64,000 nucleotides of DNA from Maylandia zebra (Eukaryota; Chordata; Actinopteri; Cichliformes; Cichlidae), in contig NC_135177.1 of the NCBI RefSeq assembly GCF_041146795.1, positions 17,752,560-17,816,559 on the forward strand, given 5' to 3'. The position numbers and the translations under genes are program-made. Below the pieces are notes generated by a model that was not told where the DNA came from, searched no databases, and saw only the letters and a list, made by a program, of their open reading frames with translations. Below are positions 11,171 to 22,000 of the stretch, piece by piece (the stretch's first letter is position 1; the number at the start of each line of letters is the position of its first letter).

Positions 11171-12657
11171 AAACGATCTACCTGCTGAGCTGTTGCCTCC
11201 TAGTGGTGCTTGTTTTGCGCCTTTAGATGATCACACAAAGAAAGCAGCAGTGCAGAAGAATGAGTCTCAGTTTACAGCAGTTGTGACAGATGATAATTGA
11301 GGCAAAGCATTTTGTGTTTATTTATAGCTTGCATGTGCACAAATAAGTACTGGAATAACAAGCAGCTGCTTTTCCTGTTTAATTAATTTTCAAGATTAAT
11401 TAAGAGAAATGAACTCTGCAACACAATACCATGAAGTTTTGTGCAGCATAACAGTTTCTGAAGTAGCAATGTCGTTGCAAGTGTGTCAGTGCGTCGGTAT
11501 AATCTTATGGGCATATAATCTGTCGTTATATTCACAAGAATGTTGTGTCTTGTGTGAAAAATTACACTACCTAGTGGACACTAGAGGAATAAAAAATAAT
11601 TGGCAGAGAAGCAATGCAATGGTCACATGTGTCTGTGTGCTGCAGTCAGCAATAAAGTTATGCTGCCACCACGGTCTGCTTCTTATAAACACCAGAAACA
11701 CTACATCTGTTTTTCCTTACTGTGCGCTCAACTTGTCAATCAGACAAAAAATAGAAAAACAAAAAAGCATCTCTGCTTCGTACAAAGACATCCATTTATC
11801 AAGTCTGCAGACTGTCCTAAAAGTTGTTTTTATACTTACAAGAAAATCTGTCTACTAAAGAGAAAAATCAGGTTTTCATGTTAAACAATAAATTTTATTC
11901 TCAGGATCCACTGTTTGCCTCTGACTGACTAACATATTTCCTTTATATACGCAGTCTAATCTTTTTAAATGATTATTTGCCTTCTTTCTGCTCGGTTTCT
12001 CTGACACCACATCAAATGGATCCAACTCTGTCTTGACATCATTAGACTTTTGTCTATCCTCCGTAGCTCTTCTTTCTCAGCCTTTGCTTTAATCTTGTGA
12101 AAAAAATGTCCTTCCCCATGCTATTGTTTCCCCATCAGTTTATGCCTAATAATCAAAAACATCAAGTGACTCCTCTCTGTGGGTTCGCCTCTGACCACAG
12201 ACCCCCCCCAATCATATGACATTAACAGCAAACTGTCTTTCTACATCTCTTGTTGGTCTTGTGACGTGGAAATGTTCTGCCTGAAATGCCCACTTAGCTT
12301 CTCAGACTGAACTGAGTGCAGTTTCTTGTTCACACACAGGGTGCCACTGAAATCCCTTTGAAGGTAACCTGTTTAGCCTCTGCTACATTTACCTCGGTCT
12401 TTGGGTCGACCCTGAACTGCCCGCACATTTATACGCCGCTAAACTCACTTTATTACTCCCTGTGCTGTTTTCTAATTCTAGTTGGGTCTTTGTAGCAAAT
12501 TCTTCTATCTAAGGTTAGAGTGGGGTGACCTGTGATCTTCACACTCACCTTCATTTTGAGTGCCATGGATGTTGGAGTGGTTTTGTCCACTCCAACATTT
12601 GTGACTCCTACTTCCAAGTCAGTCGCTGTTTCTCCTAGCTCCTAGCTTTGCTTTTGT
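11073..12657. repeat. long direct repeat, left copy (L1 target duplication)
   Basis: This 1585-bp segment recurs at 15774-17357. The parts compared are identical except for a C-run of eight against seven near 12213. It starts inside the SINE and stops exactly at the poly-T edge of the L1. The contained 149-codon open frame (11409-11858) is identical in both copies, but I see no family match or gene structure. Confidence 0.9.
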
Positions 12658-15600
12658 TTTTTTTTGTTTTTTTTTGTTTTTTTGTTTTTTTTTTTAAATG
12701 ACATCAGAAACAGCAGTATGCGACATTACGTGATGGCAGAGCTTCAGTTCATCCTTTGTCATTTTTTTTTTTTTTTTTTTTTTAATAAATAGGACAGGGG
12801 GAATGAATGAGAGAAAGAGGGGGAGAGAAAGAAAGAAAACCAAAGGGGAGAAGAGACGGTGAGAAGGGGGGGGAAGAGAGAGAAAAAAAAAAAAGAACTC
12901 CTGGGTCACCTGTATGGAGAAAAAAAAAAACAAACAAAAAAAACAAACAGAGGAGACAGCAAACAACAAAGAGCAACATAATAATAGAGAAAACAAAGCA
13001 CCATCATAATAAACTAGCTAGTCATAGATATCAGTATTTACTAAATAATAAACGATATTGTGCAGCACGCAAGATAGACAGCGCACAGTGTGCTTTGAGG
13101 CAGCAGCCAAGAAAGCTTTAGTCCGCGTCTGTGAATACCCATGTGTGCATACCTGTGTGGATCAGCATGCTTGCATTCCAAAGGTTTCTCCATGTAATGA
13201 TCTGCTAGGGAGTGTGGGGGGGCCACAGCCCCGTCCTCCAGGGTGTGAAGTGGGTATGGAGGAGATCAAAACTCCAGACATCCAGAGGCCCCCAGAACAC
13301 AAGAGACCATGGAAGACCAACAGAGGGGCAGCCGCGCCACTGTTCCAGTAAGAGCTGAGGAGAGTCCCAGATGAGGGCTCGCCCAGCAGCCGCGGAGCAG
13401 AAGTCAGGGGGAGTTGCAGTGACGCGCCCGTGAGCTCCGCCGGCCCCCAGCTGTGCCTGAGTGACCGAGCCCCAGGCCGAGAGGCCGGGGGCACCCCACC
13501 TCCAAAGGGGCCCGAGCGAGCCCCAGGCCCCGACAAGCGGCCGCCAAGGAGTGAGCCGGTGTGTACCTGGACGCCCATCCCCAGATACAAAGAACCACCA
13601 ACACACCGACACCTGAGGGAGTCCGCCACCGGCAGGGGAAGTGGTGGTGGGTGGAGATAGGCCTCCAAACCTTGGAGGGCCTGAGGTGTCCCCAGAGAGG
13701 TGGCGTCTGATACCCAACCTGACATATAGACACAGACATACGGGCACACACAGACACAAACATCCATTCCCACCCTCATGCTCTCATATGCACTCACTCC
13801 ACACTCAACCAACGTGGGGACAGACATAAAGAGACGCTGTACACACAATCACACTCCCCAAGCGTACTCTACAAACCGGGTCTAGGTACCCTTGCCCCTG
13901 GAGGGGGGAATTGCACCCAGACCCAGGTGGTGTTACCCTTTTCCCTGCGGTGGGGAGAGGCAGACCACCCCGACTCCGCAGCAGCAGGGAGGCCCCACAC
14001 CCCAGACCGCAGTCGGACGGCCAACTCCTCCTACTAGCCCTCCCGCTCCAGCAGGCCGCAGAGAATGGGGGTGGGAGAAGACTCCAAACCTCCCTCCACC
14101 CGCTCATTGTAGTGTTGATGCATATGTGTTCTAAGGTGCAATTAAAACCCAGGAGGGCATGGAGCTACCTGCCAAGGAGCAGCAGGTAAGCGCATAGTCC
14201 CTCCTGCTAGCCCTCAATGACTAAGTGTATTTAAAATTGAGAGGTGGGCAACGACGTCAGGGGTGAGGTATACACCCTGATGGTAATTTGGACTCTGTGA
14301 TTGTGCCCACCCCCAAGATCCTATATGTATGTGTAATGAGAGTGTGAATAATGTGAATGTCTAAGTTGTGGGATAAAATTGAGGCAGAGGCAGCCAGAAG
14401 GGGACGGGGGGGGGTAGCCTCCTCTGCACCCTGGTGACATACCCCCACTCCAAGGCCCTGCATGTGTGAGTGGTTGTGGAGGAGCGGGAAGAGGGAGGCA
14501 GCTGGAGATGGGGAGGGAAGGAAGGGAGGGGCAGGTAACCCCTCCCTGGGGCCAGCTCCCCCGCTGACCCCAGTAGGCACTCCCACCCTTCGCGACCCGC
14601 CAGGGAAGGGGGGCCCAGGCCCATCAGACCGGGGCCCAGTGCAGTAGCGCCCCCCGGCTCCACAGAGCCCTGGACAGTCCACCCAACCCCACCACAGAGA
14701 AAACTGCACCCACCCCACCATCCACACATCTTCCAGACTACATAAGACGGTAAACGCCCAGGCTGAGATCTTCCTCCACCTCTCCTGTATCTCCCCCTCC
14801 TGCAGAGAGTTCCTGAAGAGAAGAAAGCTCCTGCAAGATGTGACCATCCCCCCCACCAGTTGAAGAGCCCCCCAGGCGGCTCGACGCACCGGCGGCACCC
14901 TGCTCCAGGGCCGGGCCCCCATGCACCCACCCGCCCACAACCCCGGCAACACACCAACCAGGACCCAAGCCCCCGAGGCCCGGCCCGGGCCCCAGCCCAG
15001 AGACGGAGCGCCCCCAGAACCTCACGCCCATCCCGGACCCACCCAGGGGCAGCCAGGTTGCCAGGTCAGTAACCCACGTCCGTCAGCACAGACCCTCCCC
15101 TAGCCCCGCTGCACGCAGCCGCGAGGAAACAGTCACCTGAGAGCCAACAGAGCCCCCAACCGGACGTGACCGCTACCCCGGGTTGAGCCCCCCAAGGAAG
15201 ATGCCTCCGGGGAACCCCCCGACGCCCTAAGCCTGTCCCTACCCCCTCACCAATCACAACAGTGAAGGCGGGACCAAACTATGACCCCCCACCCCCACTA
15301 GGTGATGGAGCTGATAAAAGGGGCCCAGAGCAATTGATCTAATGTGGTGGCAGAGGCTGTGTCAAGACTAATGTAATCTAATAGATAATTTCTATATTGG
15401 TTAGAATTAAGATTATTTTTATTTTTCCAGTTCATGAGGACTGTTTTCTTGGCTATGCATAGGGCAGTGAAGATCATATGGGCTATATTCTTTTCTGAAG
15501 TGACATTATCTAAGCTGCCCAGTAGACACACTAAGGGGGAAGTTGGAATGTTACATTTCAGACACTTTGATAAGTCTTCACATATCTCGCGCCAAAACTT

Positions 15601-15773
15601 TTGCACTGGTGGACAGAACCAAAGAGCGTGGATGTAATTGTCTGGTGTATTGCCTTGACAGTGTGAGCAGTTGTTGGAAGATGTAAAGCCCATCTTGAAC
15701 ATCCGATGACCTGTATAGTGCACTCTATGTAGTATTTTGTATTGTATTAATTGCAGACACACACACATTCACA
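12658..15773 (-). mobile_element. 5'-truncated L1 retrotransposon with second poly(A) tract
   Basis: The element lies on the minus strand. Its 5' end is near 15773, the end of ORF2 at 15298, and a 3' UTR of about 2.5 kb follows. That UTR is very GC-rich between about 13130 and 15270 and purine-rich near 12800-12900. A poly(A) of about 22 nt sits at 12762-12783, then roughly 66 nt of unique sequence (12696-12761), then a second A-rich tail with single C interruptions (12658-12695). This order is the signature of an L1 transcript that read through its own signal and carried downstream sequence with it. The element separates the two copies of a 1.58-kb direct repeat. Confidence 0.8.
15298..15768 (-). 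pseudogene. L1 ORF2 C-terminal fragment
   Basis: About 155 residues corresponding to the C-terminal part of L1 ORF2. It includes QYKILHRVHYTGHRMFKMG and a CSHCQG...H...W-x2-P-x4-FW pattern typical of the ORF2 cysteine region. Endonuclease and reverse transcriptase domains are absent because the element is 5' truncated. It ends with an intact stop at 15298 and has no function on its own. Confidence 0.8.
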
Positions 15774-17357
15774 GTGAATGTGTGTGTGAGTGGGTGGATG
15801 ACTGGTTGTGTAAAGCACTTTGGGCCCCCTTAGGGACTAGAAAAGCGCTATACAAATACAGACCATTTACCAAACGATCTACCTGCTGAGCTGTTGCCTC
15901 CTAGTGGTGCTTGTTTTGCGCCTTTAGATGATCACACAAAGAAAGCAGCAGTGCAGAAGAATGAGTCTCAGTTTACAGCAGTTGTGACAGATGATAATTG
16001 AGGCAAAGCATTTTGTGTTTATTTATAGCTTGCATGTGCACAAATAAGTACTGGAATAACAAGCAGCTGCTTTTCCTGTTTAATTAATTTTCAAGATTAA
16101 TTAAGAGAAATGAACTCTGCAACACAATACCATGAAGTTTTGTGCAGCATAACAGTTTCTGAAGTAGCAATGTCGTTGCAAGTGTGTCAGTGCGTCGGTA
16201 TAATCTTATGGGCATATAATCTGTCGTTATATTCACAAGAATGTTGTGTCTTGTGTGAAAAATTACACTACCTAGTGGACACTAGAGGAATAAAAAATAA
16301 TTGGCAGAGAAGCAATGCAATGGTCACATGTGTCTGTGTGCTGCAGTCAGCAATAAAGTTATGCTGCCACCACGGTCTGCTTCTTATAAACACCAGAAAC
16401 ACTACATCTGTTTTTCCTTACTGTGCGCTCAACTTGTCAATCAGACAAAAAATAGAAAAACAAAAAAGCATCTCTGCTTCGTACAAAGACATCCATTTAT
16501 CAAGTCTGCAGACTGTCCTAAAAGTTGTTTTTATACTTACAAGAAAATCTGTCTACTAAAGAGAAAAATCAGGTTTTCATGTTAAACAATAAATTTTATT
16601 CTCAGGATCCACTGTTTGCCTCTGACTGACTAACATATTTCCTTTATATACGCAGTCTAATCTTTTTAAATGATTATTTGCCTTCTTTCTGCTCGGTTTC
16701 TCTGACACCACATCAAATGGATCCAACTCTGTCTTGACATCATTAGACTTTTGTCTATCCTCCGTAGCTCTTCTTTCTCAGCCTTTGCTTTAATCTTGTG
16801 AAAAAAATGTCCTTCCCCATGCTATTGTTTCCCCATCAGTTTATGCCTAATAATCAAAAACATCAAGTGACTCCTCTCTGTGGGTTCGCCTCTGACCACA
16901 GACCCCCCCAATCATATGACATTAACAGCAAACTGTCTTTCTACATCTCTTGTTGGTCTTGTGACGTGGAAATGTTCTGCCTGAAATGCCCACTTAGCTT
17001 CTCAGACTGAACTGAGTGCAGTTTCTTGTTCACACACAGGGTGCCACTGAAATCCCTTTGAAGGTAACCTGTTTAGCCTCTGCTACATTTACCTCGGTCT
17101 TTGGGTCGACCCTGAACTGCCCGCACATTTATACGCCGCTAAACTCACTTTATTACTCCCTGTGCTGTTTTCTAATTCTAGTTGGGTCTTTGTAGCAAAT
17201 TCTTCTATCTAAGGTTAGAGTGGGGTGACCTGTGATCTTCACACTCACCTTCATTTTGAGTGCCATGGATGTTGGAGTGGTTTTGTCCACTCCAACATTT
17301 GTGACTCCTACTTCCAAGTCAGTCGCTGTTTCTCCTAGCTCCTAGCTTTGCTTTTGT
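15774..17357. repeat. long direct repeat, right copy
   Basis: Second copy of 11073-12657, beginning immediately at the truncated 5' end of the L1 and ending at CTTTTGT before unique sequence. It carries only the last part of the SINE (to about 15880), whereas the left copy continues into the complete SINE. This shows that the left side is the original locus. Confidence 0.9.
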
Positions 17358-18190
17358 GGGTAACTTAATTTACAACTTTGACCCATTTCCTCTTGAATTT
17401 ACATTTATATGAAATATATACTGTGTTTCTAACTGCACGAGTCATGTGGTCTTTTAACCCCTGACACTGCATGACATTGCTTTTGGTGTGTGACACTACA
17501 ATTGTACAAAGTTGAAATCACAGATATTCTTACTTATGTTCAATCAAAAGTCCGCTTTGTGATATGAATTCTGACCCCACCATCTGAATGTCTCAGGAGA
17601 AATTGAGACTCGTGAGACCAGGCAATGTTTTTTTCAATCTTCTATTGTCCAGTTTTAGTGAGCCGCTGTAGCCTATCGAGGTTCAATGTGTTGTCTATTC
17701 AGAGATGCTCTCTTCAGCATACCTTGGGTGTAAGAAGTAGTTATTTGTGTTACTGTTAAGAGAATAGTAGTTTGGCTAAACCCTGAAAACGGTTTCTCAG
17801 GAAAATCCCAGCAGTTGCTCAGTTCGAATTCAGCAAGTTGTCTTGATAATGGCTACATGACTACATGGATTAAGTTGCTGCCATGTGACTGGTTGATCAG
17901 GCATCTGCGTTTGTTGTTGCAGCCAAAGGAAGCAGAAGAGCATCTCTAGATGCACAGCATGTTTAGCAGCTGAAGAGCAGAGCCACATAATGCTATTTAC
18001 AAGATATCAACGATGTAAAAAGACCAGATAATGGGTCAAAGTTCTTATGGTACACACTTATACCATTAAACTGACAAGCGAATAACTTAAACCATCTTAC
18101 AGTGCAGTGTTCTGCTAGGAAACCTTGGGTTGTTTGGGCTAGAAATGATAAACGTCAAAGTCACTGTCCAATGCATGTTCAGTTCATCGT
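17358..18190. other. intergenic, nothing recognised
   Basis: Unique AT-rich sequence between the right repeat copy and the 3' end of rnf144b. No exon, RNA gene or transposon end was found. Confidence 0.45.
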
Positions 18191-18191
18191 G

Positions 18192-18197
18192 TTTATT
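18192..18197 (-). terminator. polyadenylation signal of rnf144b
   Basis: AATAAA on the minus strand, about 890 nt beyond the rnf144b stop at 19091, implying a 3' UTR of roughly 0.9 kb. Confidence 0.55.
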
Positions 18198-19090
18198 TTC
18201 CATTTACAATGGCGCTTTTATAAAATATTTGATGCCGAAACATCAAAACAAATGTAGAAATGACACCATACACACATTCCCCATGAATACATATTAACAC
18301 ACTTTAGAAAAGTACACACTGTCCTCTTTAGAGCCTTTGGTCTGGAACATACACCAGGTGGAAACAACAAGCATCTGCAGAAGAAGAGTTCTCTCTGTGC
18401 ACCATTGAAGCCTTATCGTGTTTCGTATGAGTAAAGATTATACAGTGCACACATGGTTCCAGATGCCTTCTCCTAACACCTTAGAATGTTTTGCATCACT
18501 GCGGCGTTTATAACCATGCAGGATCCTGATGGTTGTCCATTTCCATAACGCTAAAATTATTTGCATAAGACAGAATGAAAGGCAAAGCAAATCGAACCAA
18601 GCACCAGGCACTGTAGAGCGAGGCACTTGAGCGCCCAACACTTCTGGTTTGGCTTCATGACATTTGGCACATGAGGGTGGCTTTGCACTTTAAACTGCAT
18701 GTATGTGTTTGTGTAGGTGTGTTGGTGAGAAAAAGAGAGCCCTGTCGAGGGAGATTCACACCTATTGCTGTCTCCTAATTATCTTGTTGTGCCTCTGAAA
18801 ACTGGCTAGACAAGTGACTTACATTCATTCTCCTCACATTTACACACCCACCATATAAAGTACGCACTCTCGTGATTCAAGAGTGATTTTTGAGCAGCCC
18901 TCTCACTGAGGCATAATGTAAAAGTCCGGAAAACCCGCTCACTTAGAGGGCTTCCAAAAAAAAAAGAAAAAAAAGGTAATCCATTAGTTCATGAGTGTTT
19001 TTTATTCCCATCATGCAGCGCTTAAACTTTCCTTGGCATTCATGAGGTTAGCAGAGTGATCCTGTGCGGACAGATGAAAGCAGGGAGCTG

Positions 19091-22000
19091 CTATGATGTG
19101 GAGGTGTCTGACTGGCTGAGGTCCTTCTTGCTCTTGTTCTTCTTCTTCTTCTTGTCCCCTTTGCAGGGCTTGCAAACACAGCACAGGATGCAGGGCGAGG
19201 CCAGCAGGAGGAGAGGTGACGTCACCAGCACAATGATACTGACTCCCACCAGGATCCCCACCACCTGAGCAGAGACACAGCAATAAATACTGTAATTACT
19301 CTTCTTATTAGCACTGGGTCAAATGACTGTGTCAAAGGACTTGGTCATAATGGCATCAGAGATTCATCATCTGACTCTCCCTACAGAAGTTGTTCAGTTC
19401 CCTGTTTTGGTTTTATAGTTTGTAACTTTACTGTCTTCATTTTCTGTTTAGATTCAGTTCTGGTGCAAACCTTCTTTACATCACCTACCCAGCAATAAAC
19501 ATTCGGAAAACATTAACAGGCAGCTGGTAAACACAACTGAACTTTTGGGAACTATGGAGACTTAAAAAAAATGAAATTAATGAAAGTGAACTTACATTTA
19601 CCAGCAAGACAGAACCAGGACTTCAACTGTCAAGAAAAGCGACTAAAGAACTCAGTCGCTTTTCGAATACTAGGGCTTGCTGTGTGGCTTATGAGTGTAT
19701 TTTGCTAACTAAGCTTGCTAACTTTGCCGATAACGTAACACTCGTTAATTCACATTAAGTTCACTTTTGACCCCATAAAACCAACCTGGTGGCGGCTAAA
19801 ATGCAACGCTGAAGTTTCAAAGTGTGAAGCCTAAAAGAAACGAATGATGTTGTTTTAACAAAGTTCCTCTTTTATATACAGTCTGTAGTTTTAAATTACT
19901 GTAACTGTTAAAACCTGATAGACTTTATTCATGTTAAATTGTTAAATCATTCATTCAGTAAACTTGATACACATACCATTATATGAATAATCCCTGTATG
20001 TGTAAACAAATAAGGCACACATATATATTTACATATCTTCGTGGACTTCCTGGTTTTCTGTTTCCCTTTGACAACACTCCCATGCACAAGCTGAGGTCCG
20101 TGGAGACATGTTTTGGAGTGAAAAGGCATGGCCTCCACTTAATCAGATACAGCACATTTGAGATGAACAGGAATGCCAAACTGTGACTCAATCTTTATCA
20201 GTCAACCTCAGCAGCTTACCTCAATAATTCTTTGGATGACTGTATGCTGCCGTAGCAGGGCAGACAGTAATAGCTGTGGTAGTGGATGTGACATGTTAAA
20301 TAACCACAGATACATGTCATATACCGATGTCAACATTGTTTTGGATATGTAGTTACACTAAGGGTCGGCAAAAAACATCGCAGGTTAAATCTAACAGACT
20401 CAAGTACTTAAATGCAGCGGTGGAAAAATAATTTAAGGTGAACATACTTAGAGGACCTGTTAGGCAAGGGTGTAACCAGCTCTATAATGAGTTGTTTTGC
20501 ACGAAACAACTTCGCTGCTGTACTTCAGCTCTTCACATACTTAGCGACCTGTACACACCGAGACGCAATCTGGAGATCCCAAGCAAACTTATCATGTGAT
20601 AATGGCATTAGAGGAGGAGAAAGCAGAAGGAAAGTAGGTCTGGTGGGCAGTTGTAATCTTTTTGTTGCATAGTTGGTGTCGTTATGGGCCAGGAATTTGA
20701 GATTAGCTTAGGGATTTGCTGAGTTTAAAGGATTTCTTCAATGAACTGTGGGAAAACAAGAAGTCGTAAACAGCAAACTATGTGAGGCTTTAATATTCTT
20801 AAAGTGATATATAGTAATAAACCAAGCAGCTGATAAACTGAAAGACAGTAATTATGTCCCATGTCTCATGGTGATTGAGAGCTGGGTTGAAGTCCAAAAT
20901 CCAGGTTATGTGCTGGTATGATTTGACTCAAATCCAGTCCCTGTATACAACAACCAGGTGGTTCTGTGGTCTAATCCATTCAGACAATAACAACATCACA
21001 AAATGCCACGCACTGCTGCCTTACAACTGGGCTCACCTGCGTTCTGTTCCACATAACCGAGGCCCTGGAGTGTCCCAGCTTGTTTCTGCATGGCCCCTTA
21101 TCATAATGTCTCAAAAAGATATCACCCTGCATTTAAACACAACATACACATGCATGCAAAGACGTGAACAGGTGACTATGCAGCAAAGGAAATATTCCAT
21201 TTGAATTTGGAAAAAAAGAAAGAAAAAAAGAAAAATGCATCACAGCTATTGTTTAGTTAGCAGGGGAGACTTACATCCAGATTCTGCAGACAGTACCAGC
21301 AGAAGGTGTGTTTGCAGCTTTTACACAGCATCTGTGCACAGCCTTGGTTTCTCTCGATGTAGATACCACACATAGGACACTGCTTGATGGGCATGTCAGA
21401 GTCACTGTCTGAGCGTGTCCTGTGAATTGGAACAAAGGCACACACGAGGAATGCCGTTAATGCCGCGAGGCCCTCCAGGCAGTGCGTGCAATCTTTATTT
21501 AGAGGCAAAGGTGAAGGGTTGTTATTCAATGTAAAGTGGGAAGCAGAGTCTTGAAGTTATGGTTAAGAGTTTACAAATACATATTTCTCAAGGCCGTTTC
21601 TTTAAACGCGCTAAAGGTAACATCTCTCTCATTCTAGATGTCATGCAGCCCTCAAAAAACCCTGTTTTTGATTAATACGAGATAGCAGAAGCTATCGCAG
21701 CTCATGTGATGTCAGAAAATAATACTGCAAAAAACACAAACAACAAATCTGCTCAAAAACACAAAGTCAGCAGGAGACAGAGACCAGTTCCTTGTTTTAA
21801 AAGAGGAAATTGAGCATTGTTTTGGGAAATAAAACTATAAGATATAAGATAAAATGCAAATGTAAAAACTACTGAAAGCCTCTGCAGGCTGAAAACCCCC
21901 CAGATATTATGCTGCCACGTTTGACTCAAAAGTGGATTTTAACTCATCTTTCTCATCCCCAGCGCAGGGATCATCACTTCACTGCTGTACAGTGAGGTAA

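Noticed and set aside
11409-11858. 149-codon open frame present in both copies of the long repeat
   Set aside because: The two copies are recent duplicates, so their identity says nothing about selection. There is no family resemblance, no exon structure, and several overlapping frames.
13162-14957. Several 120-230-codon open frames on both strands in the L1 3' UTR
   Set aside because: They overlap in multiple frames in very GC-rich, low-complexity sequence rich in Pro/Gly, where stops are rare by composition.
11073-17357. Simple tandem duplication or assembly duplication instead of an insertion event
   Set aside because: Repeat edges coincide with both L1 ends, which neither explanation predicts. 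Kept as a refutation test because raw reads cannot be seen.
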